Below are positions 17,434 through 25,549 of a DNA stretch of 64,000 nt, piece by piece. The number at the start of each line of letters is the position of its first letter. Within the stretch, counting starts at the first letter, position 1. This DNA comes from Flavihumibacter stibioxidans (GTDB lineage Bacteria > Bacteroidota > Bacteroidia > Chitinophagales > Chitinophagaceae), in contig NZ_MBUA01000001.1 in NCBI RefSeq assembly GCF_014332695.1, positions 1,116,001 to 1,180,000 of the forward strand. The letters are read 5' to 3'. Position numbers and translations under genes: made by a program. The notes under the pieces are model-generated. The model did no database searches. It saw only the letters and a program-made list of their open reading frames with translations, and was not told where the DNA came from.

Positions 17434-18573
17434 TTATAACCTCGTTTTCAGCACTGGCACCATTTCGTTCTTCCAGCGGTTAAAATCACCGGCAAGGATA
17501 TGCCTTCGTGCTTCTTTTACCAGCCATAGATAAAATGCCAGGTTGTGCACGCTGGCAATCGTTAGTCCCAGTATTTCCTTCGCCTTTACAAGGTGACGCA
17601 GATAGGCCTTGCTGTAAAAATTGCTGAAATGACAATCGATGCCATCATCGATGGGCGAAAAATCCTTTTCCCATTTCTTATTATCGATATTGATGACACC
17701 CCTGCTCGTAAACAACATGGCATTGCGGCCATTCCGGGTAGGCATCACACAATCGAACATATCCACTCCCAGGGAAATATTCTCGAGGATATTCCATGGT
17801 GTACCCACGCCCATCAGGTATCTGGGCTTATCTTCCGGCAGGTTTTCGCAGCAAAGGGCCGTCAGCTCGTACATGATTTCTTCCGGCTCGCCCACACTGA
17901 GTCCGCCGATTGCATTGCCTGCCGCTTCCCGGGAACTGATGTACTCACAGGAAGCCTTTCGCAGGTCGGCAAAAGTGCTGCCCTGAACAATCGGGAAGAG
18001 ATTCTGGGTATAGCCGTATTTATCCGGGGTTTCCGACAGCCGGGTCACACAACGATCGAGCCAGCGGTGTGTGAGGTCCATTGATTTTCTCGCATAAGCA
18101 TAGTCGCTGGGATAGGGCGGACACTCATCAAAAGCCATAATAATATCGGCCCCGATTACCCGCTGGATATCCATCACCGATTCGGGTGTAAACAAATGTT
18201 TTGATCCGTCAATATGCGATTGAAACAAAGCTCCCTGTTCAGTCAGTTTTCGGTTACCCGCCAGCGAAAAAACCTGGTACCCGCCGCTGTCTGTCAATAT
18301 AGGACGGTCCCAGCCATTGAACCGGTGCAGGCCACCTGCTGCTTCCAGCACTTCTGGTCCCGGCCGCAGGTAGAGGTGATAGGTGTTTCCCAGGATGATC
18401 TGGGCCTGTACTTCTTCCTTTAACTGCTGTTGTGATACGGCTTTCACGCTGCCCACCGTGCCAACGGGCATGAATATGGGTGTCTGGATCTTACCGTGAT
18501 CAGTGGTCATTTCGCCTGCGCGGGCTTTGGAACCCGGGTCAGTGGCTGTCAATGAAAATTCGAGTGATGGCAT
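17434..18573 (-). CDS. tgt: tRNA-guanine(34) transglycosylase with a degenerate zinc site
   Basis: Exchanges guanine 34 for preQ1 in GUN-anticodon tRNAs, a queuosine pathway step. The 379-residue TIM barrel has MPVGTVGSVKAV, the substrate-binding LTDSGGYQVFSL (Asp95), GGLSVGEP and the nucleophile aspartate in GVDMFDCVMPTRNGR near residue 270. The usual zinc motif CxCxxC, followed downstream by a histidine, is altered. In the ungapped alignment to the E. coli form the three cysteines read Ile, Cys, Ser (DGIDCHFSNFYSKAYLRHL), although the histidine in SVHNLAF is kept. Catalysis should be intact; the zinc site probably is not. It is divergent from the GT2 gene. Confidence 0.94.
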   Translation of the reverse strand: MPSLEFSLTATDPGSKARAGEMTTDHGKIQTPIFMPVGTVGSVKAVSQQQLKEEVQAQIILGNTYHLYLRPGPEVLEAAGGLHRFNGWDRPILTDSGGYQVFSLAGNRKLTEQGALFQSHIDGSKHLFTPESVMDIQRVIGADIIMAFDECPPYPSDYAYARKSMDLTHRWLDRCVTRLSETPDKYGYTQNLFPIVQGSTFADLRKASCEYISSREAAGNAIGGLSVGEPEEIMYELTALCCENLPEDKPRYLMGVGTPWNILENISLGVDMFDCVMPTRNGRNAMLFTSRGVINIDNKKWEKDFSPIDDGIDCHFSNFYSKAYLRHLVKAKEILGLTIASVHNLAFYLWLVKEARRHILAGDFNRWKNEMVPVLKTRL

Positions 18574-18714
18574 AAGCCGGCAAAGTTAAGCCGAATGCCG
18601 CTTATCCATGCAAGAGGTGGCTTTTTTCCCCACTTGTGAAATCTTTCGGACATATGTATCTGCTTACTGCCTTAATTTCGCCCCCGGCACAACCTTACCG
18701 AACCGTAGAAGTTT

Positions 18715-19848
18715 ATGGATTTACCGCAGATTACTCTCAATTGGTGGCTGATCGCATTTATTGCTTTCTGCCTTGTTACCCTGATTCAACTCATTTATTA
18801 CTGGGGAATTTTCAGCCGGCTGGCTTTTTTCAAACCCAAACCTAAAGAACAGTCCCAGCAACACCCTGTTTCTGTGGTGATCTGCGCACGCGATGAGGCG
18901 GCTAACCTTGCCCGTAACCTTCCCGGCGTGCTGTTCCAGCAATACCCGAGCACTCATGAACTGGTGGTGGTTAATCACAACAGCCAGGACGATACCCGCT
19001 ACCTGCTGGAAGAATTCAGGAAAACCTTCAAGGGACTGGAGATCGTAAACCTCGAACACGAAGCCAAAGGAATTCCCGGAAAAAAATACCCGCTCTCCAT
19101 GGGGATCCGCGAAGCCAATCACGAGATTCTTTTACTGACCGATGCGGATTGCGTACCTGCCAGTGAACACTGGTTGTATAAAATGCAGGATGCCTACCAG
19201 CCGGGAATAGAAGTGGTGCTGGGCTATGGTGCTTACCAGAAGAGGCCTGGACTGCTCAACAAGCTGATCCGTTTTGAAACCTATCATACCGCACTGCAAT
19301 ACTTTTCCTATGCGCTTGCAGGAATGCCCTATATGGGGGTGGGCAGAAATCTTTCCTACAAGCGGCAACTCTTCCTGGAAAACAAGGGGTTTTCTTCCAT
19401 CAATCATTTGCCTGGCGGGGATGACGACCTGTTTATCCATAAGATCGCGAGGAAAGACAACACTGCGGTGGTGATAGATCCGGAAGCCTTCACCCTTTCG
19501 GAAGCCAAGAAAACCTTTGGTGACTGGATGCGGCAAAAAGAAAGGCATTATTCCACAGGCAAATATTACAGTGGAAAATTCAAGTTTCTACTGGGGATGT
19601 ATTCAGGCAGCCAGTTCCTCTTTTATCCCTTGTTTGTACTCAGCCTGATATTTTTCAGCTGGAAGCTGGCATTGGCCGTATTTGGCCTTCGTTTCATAAC
19701 CCAGGGGATCATCAGTTATAAATGTATGCAACGCCTCCGGGAAAAGGACCTCTGGCCCTGGTGGTGGCTGCTGGATATCTGGATGTTCCTATATTATTGC
19801 ATCTTTGCACCAGCATTATGGAGAAAACCCCGTCAAAACTGGATCTGA
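18715..19848 (+). CDS. Membrane-bound glycosyltransferase family 2
   Basis: A processive-type GT-A glycosyltransferase of 377 residues. A hydrophobic N-terminal segment (about 8-27) anchors it. The catalytic domain begins HPVSVVICARDEAANLARNLPGVL. The metal/nucleotide-sugar motif is LLTDADCVPASEHW near residue 140, and the acceptor motifs are LPGGDDDLF and the basic DWMRQKERHYSTGKYY. The last hundred residues hold two to three more membrane helices. The sugar and acceptor cannot be named. Its 3' end overlaps rsmG by 31 bases, so the two are co-transcribed. It is divergent from tgt across 141 bases. Confidence 0.88.
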   Translation: MDLPQITLNWWLIAFIAFCLVTLIQLIYYWGIFSRLAFFKPKPKEQSQQHPVSVVICARDEAANLARNLPGVLFQQYPSTHELVVVNHNSQDDTRYLLEEFRKTFKGLEIVNLEHEAKGIPGKKYPLSMGIREANHEILLLTDADCVPASEHWLYKMQDAYQPGIEVVLGYGAYQKRPGLLNKLIRFETYHTALQYFSYALAGMPYMGVGRNLSYKRQLFLENKGFSSINHLPGGDDDLFIHKIARKDNTAVVIDPEAFTLSEAKKTFGDWMRQKERHYSTGKYYSGKFKFLLGMYSGSQFLFYPLFVLSLIFFSWKLALAVFGLRFITQGIISYKCMQRLREKDLWPWWWLLDIWMFLYYCIFAPALWRKPRQNWI

Positions 19849-20468
19849 TAGAAAAGTATTTCAGTGATTTTACGCCCCGTCAACTGGACCAGTTCAGGGC
19901 GCTGGAAGACTTGTACAAGGACTGGAACAGCAAGATCAATGTCATATCGCGAAAGGATATTGATCATTTGTATGAGAACCATGTGTTGCATTCACTGGCT
20001 ATAGCTGCGGCATTCAGTTTCCCACCGGGGGCCCGTATCATTGATATCGGCACGGGTGGAGGCTTTCCCGGCATTCCGCTGGCAATATTTTTCCCGGAAG
20101 TGGAATTCCTGCTTGCCGACAGCATCAATAAAAAGCTGACTGTGGTAAAGGAAGTTGCTGCTGCAATCGGACTCGATAATATTTCCACACGCCACACCCG
20201 GGTGGAGGAAATCAGGGACCGTAAGTTCGACTATGCCGTTTCAAGGGCAGTAGCGCCTTTAAAAGACCTCTGGAACTGGAGCAGGCCTATACTGCTCAAA
20301 AGGCCATCAACAGAAGAATACCCCGCATCGGGATTGATCTGCCTCAAAGGCGGCGACCTGGCCAGGGAAATTTCAGAAAGCGGGGTTAAACCCAGTTTGA
20401 TAGAGGTATTTGACCTTTTCCCCGAGGAGTACTACCGGGAAAAATACCTGTTGTATGTTCACCGATAA
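19818..20468 (+). CDS. rsmG: 16S rRNA (guanine527-N7)-methyltransferase
   Basis: Methylates G527 of 16S rRNA using S-adenosylmethionine. The 216-residue protein (start MEKTPSKL at 19818) matches family length. It shows LYKDWNSKINVISRKDIDHLYENHVLHSL, the SAM-binding loop IIDIGTGGGFPGIPLAIFFPE, and FDYAVSRAVAPLKDLW. A longer upstream extension in the same frame lies inside the glycosyltransferase gene and is not conserved, so the internal ATG was chosen. Loss of this enzyme is a known cause of low-level streptomycin resistance in other bacteria. Confidence 0.95.
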   Translation: MEKTPSKLDLIEKYFSDFTPRQLDQFRALEDLYKDWNSKINVISRKDIDHLYENHVLHSLAIAAAFSFPPGARIIDIGTGGGFPGIPLAIFFPEVEFLLADSINKKLTVVKEVAAAIGLDNISTRHTRVEEIRDRKFDYAVSRAVAPLKDLWNWSRPILLKRPSTEEYPASGLICLKGGDLAREISESGVKPSLIEVFDLFPEEYYREKYLLYVHR

Positions 20469-20476
20469 TTTGTATA

Positions 20477-20492
20477 ACTACCACAAAGTAGT
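20477..20492. promoter_or_regulatory. Palindrome upstream of the response regulator
   Basis: ACTAC-CACAAA-GTAGT, a 5-bp inverted repeat 37 bases upstream of the response regulator start. The embedded 11-mer TACCACAAAGT (20479-20489) recurs in inverted orientation just after the gene (21190-21200), which suggests a DNA-binding site, possibly for the regulator itself. Confidence 0.45.
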
Positions 20493-20528
20493 ATTGCTCC
20501 GGCCCTGCAAAATCTTCAACTTTGCCAG

Positions 20529-21182
20529 ATGGCAATAACAGTATGCATAGTTGATGATACCGCAGATATCAGGCATGCCCTGGAGGAAATCGTACGTTTG
20601 TCTGACGACTATAAACTGCTGGGAAGTTTTTCCAGCGGGGAAGATGCTTTACAGAAACTGCCGGTACTTCAACCCAATGTGGTGCTGATGGATATCAACC
20701 TGGGCGGCATCAGTGGAATTGAATGTGTAAGAAGGCTCAAGCCTGAAAACCCGGACATACTATTCATGATGTGTACGGTTTACGAGGAAGATGAGAAGAT
20801 TTTCGAAGCACTCAGTGCCGGTGCCAATGGGTACATCCTTAAAAAAACCTCACCTGCCAAATTACTGGATGCGATCCGGGAATTATCTGAAGGCGGGGCC
20901 CCCATGAGTACCCAGATTGCCAGGAAAGTGGTGGCTGCTTTTCAACAGAAAAATTCCACTCCTGACCATGCCGTATCATTTTCAACAGAAGGCAAACTGA
21001 ACACCCTTTCCAATCGTGAACTGGAGATACTGGAACTCCTGTCGAAAGGGTTGCTATACAAGGAAATCTCAGCCCAATTATTCATCAGCCAGGAAACTGT
21101 TCGCAAACACGTGTACCATATATATGAAAAATTACACGTCAATAACCGTATTGAAGCCGTAAACAGGTATTTCGGTCGATAA
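20529..21182 (+). CDS. Orphan NarL/LuxR-type response regulator
   Basis: A two-domain transcription factor of 217 residues. The receiver domain (1-120) has the acidic pocket VDD (9-10), the phospho-acceptor aspartate in VVLMDINLGG (Asp55), and the conserved lysine in YILKKTSPAKLL. The C-terminal LuxR-type helix-turn-helix is clear: LSNRELEILELLSKGLLYKEISAQLFISQETVRKHVYHIYEKLHV. No histidine kinase gene is adjacent, so its partner is elsewhere. It is flanked by an inverted pair of 11-base sites. The target genes are unknown. Confidence 0.92.
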   Translation: MAITVCIVDDTADIRHALEEIVRLSDDYKLLGSFSSGEDALQKLPVLQPNVVLMDINLGGISGIECVRRLKPENPDILFMMCTVYEEDEKIFEALSAGANGYILKKTSPAKLLDAIRELSEGGAPMSTQIARKVVAAFQQKNSTPDHAVSFSTEGKLNTLSNRELEILELLSKGLLYKEISAQLFISQETVRKHVYHIYEKLHVNNRIEAVNRYFGR

Positions 21183-21189
21183 AATACCC

Positions 21190-21200
21190 ACTTTGTGGTA
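21190..21200. promoter_or_regulatory. Inverted copy of the response-regulator site
   Basis: ACTTTGTGGTA, the exact reverse complement of 20479-20489, starts 7 bases after the response regulator stop codon. The flanking ATAC...GTAT makes a partial palindrome of its own. Confidence 0.4.
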
Positions 21201-21325
21201 TATGGCGGAACAAATTCGACTGTAATTTTGGTACTTCTCTGGGATGCTGCAAATACAATTAATCATTCAACCTTTCCTTACCTCCCATTTCTGAAACCCG
21301 AACAACCGATGCTGTCCGAAATAAA

Positions 21326-21360
21326 ATATTAAAGCCGCTGCCAGGCAACGGCTTTAATAT
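21326..21360. terminator. Terminator of the M1 peptidase operon
   Basis: A perfect 12-bp stem, ATATTAAAGCCG (21326-21337) with CGGCTTTAATAT (21349-21360), and an 11-base loop. It lies between the convergent response regulator and M1 peptidase genes, and there is A/T on both sides. Confidence 0.75.
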
Positions 21361-21378
21361 CAAGGACTGTTTCTGGTT

Positions 21379-23316
21379 TTACCAGTTTAGTTCCAGTATG
21401 TTGTCTTTCGGATTAATATCTGCCATGCGGCCACTGGGATCAATTTCCACCTTTTTTATATCCTGCAGTTTTTTATCAGTGCTGATTTCATAAGTCGGAT
21501 GCGTCCATTTCCAGGCTTCGTAGGTTTTGCGGTTTACGGAGGCATCTTCCTGCGGTTTCGCACCAAACATCAGGTACATGGGAACATAATGAAGCTCCCT
21601 GGAACCATCTTTATAGGTGATGAGCAGGTCAACAGGCATCGGAATATTACCCTTTCTTTTCAGCCGCAGGCGGGTTGCACCACCCTGCTCATATAAGCTG
21701 TCTATACCATAATCAATGGTTTTGGTAGTATTCACCCAATATTCGCGGTACCAGTCGAGTTGCATGCCGCTTGTCTTTTCAGCCACCCGGATGAAATCAT
21801 TCACATTGGGGTGTTTGAATTTCCATTGGTTATAGTAATTCAGCAGGATTTTATCACGAACAGGTGCACCAACGATATAGCCCAATTGTTCCAGGAATAC
21901 TTCCCCTTTTGAGTAGGAAGCGATGCTGTAGGCAAAATTGCTTTCAAAGTGATCGGCATGGGTGGTCAGAGGTTCTTCCCTGCCGCTTTTAACCAGGGCA
22001 AAATATGACTGATAGGCGCTGAAATGGGGATTCTGGCGCATGGCCGGATCCACGATGGATTTACGGGGTCCGGTACTTGCGCCTGCCGGTGCAGGTACCG
22101 GCATGTCCTTGTTGAGGTCCTGGTAATAACGGCTCACCAGGCTTTCCGCATAGGAAGTGAAGCCTTCGTCCATCCAGGGATAGAGGCTTTCATTGGTGCC
22201 AAGGATCATCTGGTACCATGAATGCATCCATTCATGGAAAGCCGTACCCAGGCTGGGACCGCTCAACAGGGTGGCCATCGGGTATTCCATGCCGCCATCT
22301 CCGCCATGGATAAACGAATATTGTTTGTAAGGATACCTGCCGAAATTTTTCTCGATGTATGGCAGCACATCAACTGCCGCATCTGCAACCCTGGTCCAGT
22401 CCGCATCATTTTTAGGGTCGTTTTCCTTATAATTGTACAATACATGGATAGCAGGACCACCCGGTACCTGGCGTACAATATGTTTAAATTCAGGATCTGC
22501 CGCCCACATGAAATCATGTACCTGCGGCGCGGTGAAATGCCAGGTCAGTTTTTTGGTAGCCGGTACCGCGGCTTTGGTGCCGGGAGCTTCATAACCGTGT
22601 CCGATGGACTGGGCATTCTGCAGGTAACCGGTTCCGCCGAGCACGTAGTTTCTGTCAATGGAAATCTTAACATCAAAATCGCCCCAGATGCCATAGAATT
22701 CGCGGGCGATATAAGGAGTGGGATGCCATCCCTCATAATCGTATTCTGCCATTTTGGGATACCACTGGCTCATGGAATAACGAACACCTGTGGATGGATT
22801 ATCCCGACCTGAGCGACGAACCTGCAGGGGAACCTGTGCTTCGAACTCCATATTGAAAATCACTTTTGAACGGGGAAGGATGGGCTTTTTCAGCTTTACT
22901 TCCAGGATGGTCTCATGCACGGTAAATTCCTGGGCCACCCCGTTCATTTTCAGTGACAACACTTTCTGGTAACCTATTTCGTCAGGCTTCAGGTGCAGGA
23001 TGCGGTCGCGGACCCTGCCATCCCAATCGGCACGGTTGTTTCCGTAAACAATTTTACCCAGTTCACGGCTGCGGGTATCCATCATGCTGTTAGGCTGGAA
23101 GGCATTCCAGTAGAGATGGTAAAATACACGGTGAAGGGTATCCGGTGAATTGTTGGTATACTCGAGTTGCTGTTTTCCGGTGAATCGGTTGGTATTTACA
23201 TCCATATCGATATCCATCCGGTATTTTACCTTTTGCTGCCAGCGGTCGGGCTGGGCAAAAAGCGATTGGGAGGCCAGCAATATACAGCCAGCTAACCATA
23301 AGCCAGTTTTTCTCAT
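21379..23316 (-). CDS. Secreted M1-family metallopeptidase
   Basis: A zinc aminopeptidase-like enzyme of 645 residues, exported by a signal peptide (MRKTGLWLAGCILLASQSLFAQ). The gluzincin motif HEWMH with a downstream glutamate in WMDEGFTSYAE fits HExxH-x18-E (near residue 365). The exopeptidase GAMEN-like motif reads GGMEYPM. The N-terminal half (about 30-240) is the beta-rich saddle domain, and the region after the active site is helical. An in-frame ATG at 23328 is an alternative start. It is the last gene of a minus-strand run that begins with pepP. Periplasmic peptide breakdown is the likely role; the substrate is unknown. Confidence 0.9.
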   Translation of the reverse strand: MRKTGLWLAGCILLASQSLFAQPDRWQQKVKYRMDIDMDVNTNRFTGKQQLEYTNNSPDTLHRVFYHLYWNAFQPNSMMDTRSRELGKIVYGNNRADWDGRVRDRILHLKPDEIGYQKVLSLKMNGVAQEFTVHETILEVKLKKPILPRSKVIFNMEFEAQVPLQVRRSGRDNPSTGVRYSMSQWYPKMAEYDYEGWHPTPYIAREFYGIWGDFDVKISIDRNYVLGGTGYLQNAQSIGHGYEAPGTKAAVPATKKLTWHFTAPQVHDFMWAADPEFKHIVRQVPGGPAIHVLYNYKENDPKNDADWTRVADAAVDVLPYIEKNFGRYPYKQYSFIHGGDGGMEYPMATLLSGPSLGTAFHEWMHSWYQMILGTNESLYPWMDEGFTSYAESLVSRYYQDLNKDMPVPAPAGASTGPRKSIVDPAMRQNPHFSAYQSYFALVKSGREEPLTTHADHFESNFAYSIASYSKGEVFLEQLGYIVGAPVRDKILLNYYNQWKFKHPNVNDFIRVAEKTSGMQLDWYREYWVNTTKTIDYGIDSLYEQGGATRLRLKRKGNIPMPVDLLITYKDGSRELHYVPMYLMFGAKPQEDASVNRKTYEAWKWTHPTYEISTDKKLQDIKKVEIDPSGRMADINPKDNILELNW

Positions 23317-23346
23317 AATTATGTGCATTTATTTATCAGGTAGCAG

Positions 23347-23796
23347 TCAGAGTGTCAGTTTATCCCTCAGCAACCGTCCCTTTTTATTAAAAGTCAGGTC
23401 CCTTTTATTCAGGTCCGACTTACTAACCAGGAGCCGGTATTCGCGGTGATCGTCGGGGAAGATCAGTTCAAAATAATTATCGATCTCCCATTCGGCGTAT
23501 TTGCTCTTGTCGAGCCCGTCCAGCACTTCTTCCGGCAGGTCTTCGCGGGTGATTAGTTTTTGGGAGCCGGTCCAGGTACCATCGTTCCTGAAACTGGCTT
23601 CATAACTTTCGTCATCAAGGTGGAAGCTAACCACAAAATGCGATAATTTATCCTTCCATTCAACGCTTTCAGCGTTGCGGTATTTATATTTGAAGGCGTC
23701 GGTCACTACAGCCGGGATTTTCCTGATCTGCGCATAGCCATGCTGGTGAAAAAGTCCGGTTACAACCAATACCAAAGCAATAATCACTGATCTCAT
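23347..23796 (-). CDS. Secreted PepSY-like protein
   Basis: A 149-residue exported protein with a signal peptide (MRSVIIALVLVVTGLFHQHGYAQ). The rest forms a repeated alpha-beta pattern: IPAVVTDAFKYKYRNAESVEWKDKLSHFVVSFHLDDESYEASFRNDGTW, then a second unit with LPEEVLDGLDKSKYAEWEIDNYFELIF. This is typical of the PepSY-like family abundant in Bacteroidota. Such domains are thought to inhibit or bind peptidases. Its position 18 bases before an exported M1 peptidase gene makes a protease-related role plausible, but this is inference. The ATG at 23796 was preferred to one at 23832 because it gives a normal signal peptide. Confidence 0.78.
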   Translation of the reverse strand: MRSVIIALVLVVTGLFHQHGYAQIRKIPAVVTDAFKYKYRNAESVEWKDKLSHFVVSFHLDDESYEASFRNDGTWTGSQKLITREDLPEEVLDGLDKSKYAEWEIDNYFELIFPDDHREYRLLVSKSDLNKRDLTFNKKGRLLRDKLTL

Positions 23797-23853
23797 AGTG
23801 TAATTGTTAATTCCAGCAAATATCAGCACCATGCTGAAAAAGAAATCATAAAA

Positions 23854-24522
23854 TCACGACTCCTGTCCGGCCACCACCAGTACGATCTCCCCTTTTACCT
23901 GCTTTTCCCTGAAATAAGCAGCCACTTCGGTCAGGCTTCCCCTTTTGTTTTCCTCGAACATTTTAGTGAGCTCGCGGCTTACGCAACATTGGCGGTCCGG
24001 GCCAAAATAGGTTGCCATCTCCTCCAGCGTTTTTACCAGGCGCATAGGCGATTCATAAAAAACCATGGTCCTTTCTTCCGTGGCCAGTTTTTTCAGCAGG
24101 GTTTGTCTTCCTTTTTTGAGTGGAAGGAACCCTTCAAAACAGAAACGGTTGATAGGAAGTCCGCTGTTGACGAGAGCAGGTACAAAGGCGGTGGCTCCCG
24201 GAAGGCATTCCACCTTTACACTATTACGGATGCACTCCCTGACCAGCAGAAAAGCGGGATCCGATATACCCGGTGTTCCGGCATCGGTAAGCACTGCCAT
24301 GGTTTTCCCGGCCACCAGTTGATCTACCAGGTGTTGAAGCACTTTGTGTTCATTGTGCTGGTGATAGGGTGTCAGGGGTTTCTGTATCTGGAAATGATTG
24401 AGGAGCCGGGAGGAAGTACGCGTGTCTTCAGCCAGGATCACATCCACCGTGCGCAGCACTTCCAGGCCACGGAGGGTCATGTCCTGGAGGTTACCAATGG
24501 GAGAAGGCACGAGATAGAGCAA
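23854..24522 (-). CDS. rsmI: 16S rRNA (cytidine1402-2'-O)-methyltransferase
   Basis: Adds a 2'-O-methyl group to C1402 in the decoding centre of 16S rRNA using S-adenosylmethionine. The 222 residues show the tetrapyrrole-methylase fold: LYLVPSPIGNLQDMTLRGLEVLRTVDVILAEDTRTS at the start, VLTDAGTPGISDPAFLLVREC, then the PGATAFVPALVNSGLP loop, and the ERTMVFYESPMRL and VSRELTKMFEE motifs. It is slightly shorter than the E. coli protein, lacking the C-terminal extension, as in other Bacteroidota. It lies one base after purS and is almost certainly co-transcribed with it. Confidence 0.95.
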   Translation of the reverse strand: MLYLVPSPIGNLQDMTLRGLEVLRTVDVILAEDTRTSSRLLNHFQIQKPLTPYHQHNEHKVLQHLVDQLVAGKTMAVLTDAGTPGISDPAFLLVRECIRNSVKVECLPGATAFVPALVNSGLPINRFCFEGFLPLKKGRQTLLKKLATEERTMVFYESPMRLVKTLEEMATYFGPDRQCCVSRELTKMFEENKRGSLTEVAAYFREKQVKGEIVLVVAGQES

Positions 24523-24523
24523 A

Positions 24524-24769
24524 TCAGTTGATATTTATTTCAAACTGCTCCATAACCGGGTTTGCCAGCAATTTCTTTGCTGCCTGCTCGGCAATTTGCC
24601 TGGCTTCTTCTTCTGAGGCTGCTTCAATCTGGAGTGAGATATTTTTACCGATGCGCACATCATGGATGGCGTTGAGGCCGAGATTACCCAATCCGCCCAT
24701 TACAGCTTTTCCTTGCGGGTCCAGCAATTCTTTCAGGGGCATTACTTTTACCTGTACTGAGAAAGTCAT
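24524..24769 (-). CDS. purS: Phosphoribosylformylglycinamidine synthase subunit PurS
   Basis: A small subunit that links PurL and PurQ in the fourth step of purine synthesis, forming formylglycinamidine ribonucleotide. The 81 residues match family length and pattern: FSVQVKVMPLKELLDPQGKAV, then LGLNAIHDVRIGKNISLQIEA and the C-terminal helix with AEQAAKKLLANPVMEQFEI. Its start overlaps the end of pssA by 4 bases. The purL and purQ genes are not in this window, so the complex partners are encoded at a distance. Confidence 0.9.
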   Translation of the reverse strand: MTFSVQVKVMPLKELLDPQGKAVMGGLGNLGLNAIHDVRIGKNISLQIEAASEEEARQIAEQAAKKLLANPVMEQFEININ

Positions 24770-25530
24770 TCGTTACGATTTTTGAGCGCCAAAGATACAA
24801 TAATATACACGAGGAAAACGACCGGCATAGCTGCCCATTTCAGGGTAATGGCCGCAATGATGGCCACTGCCAGCAACAGGAGTTTGGGCAGGTTGTTTTT
24901 AAGTGTATAGTCTTTAAATTTCAGGGCCATGATCGGCAGGGTGCTGACCATGAGGAAACTCAGCAATAATATGATGCCGTATAAAATCCATTTATTCAGC
25001 AACAGGCTAAGGACGGTTTCGCTGCCGGTATACCAGTAGATCATGGGAAGGGAAGCTACTACGAGACCCACTGCCGGAACCGGAACCCCCTTAAAACCAT
25101 AAGACTGTGCGGGATCGATATTAAACCGGGCCAGGCGGTAGGCGGCGGCGCAGGGGATCAGTACTGCAGGCAGTAACCAGAGGATACTGGTGTCGAGACC
25201 ATTTTCCTCACGGGCGAAACTAAGGCGCAGGAACTGATACATGATCAGGCCGGGTGCCACTCCAAAACTAACCACATCGGCCAGTGAGTCGAGTTGTTTA
25301 CCCATTTCGCTGCCGGCCTTCAGCAGGCGGGCCACGAAACCGTCCAGGAAGTCCACCACGGCCGCGATGGCAATAAAAAGGGATGCCAGCCAGATCTTTT
25401 CGGGCATATCTACGAGGTATTCGCCTGCCGGGCCTGCTGCCATTGTGATTCCGTTTTGCAGGATCACGATGATGGCCATAAAGCCAAATACCAGGTTCAG
25501 CAGGGTAAAGAGATTAGGGATCTGTTTCAT
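24766..25530 (-). CDS. pssA: CDP-diacylglycerol-serine O-phosphatidyltransferase
   Basis: Makes phosphatidylserine, the precursor of phosphatidylethanolamine, at the inner membrane. The 254-residue polytopic protein carries the full CDP-alcohol phosphotransferase signature: Asp60, Asp63-Gly64, Ala67-Arg68, Gly77, Asp81 and Asp85 in the required spacing. About seven hydrophobic helices surround it. It starts MKQIPNLFTLLNLVFGF, as is usual in this branch. It lies 19 bases after pepP and overlaps purS by 4 bases. Phosphatidylglycerol-type paralogues share the motif, but the N-terminus and size favour the serine enzyme. Confidence 0.93.
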   Translation of the reverse strand: MKQIPNLFTLLNLVFGFMAIIVILQNGITMAAGPAGEYLVDMPEKIWLASLFIAIAAVVDFLDGFVARLLKAGSEMGKQLDSLADVVSFGVAPGLIMYQFLRLSFAREENGLDTSILWLLPAVLIPCAAAYRLARFNIDPAQSYGFKGVPVPAVGLVVASLPMIYWYTGSETVLSLLLNKWILYGIILLLSFLMVSTLPIMALKFKDYTLKNNLPKLLLLAVAIIAAITLKWAAMPVVFLVYIIVSLALKNRNE

Positions 25531-25549
25531 ATTCGGTTAGTACTAATCG

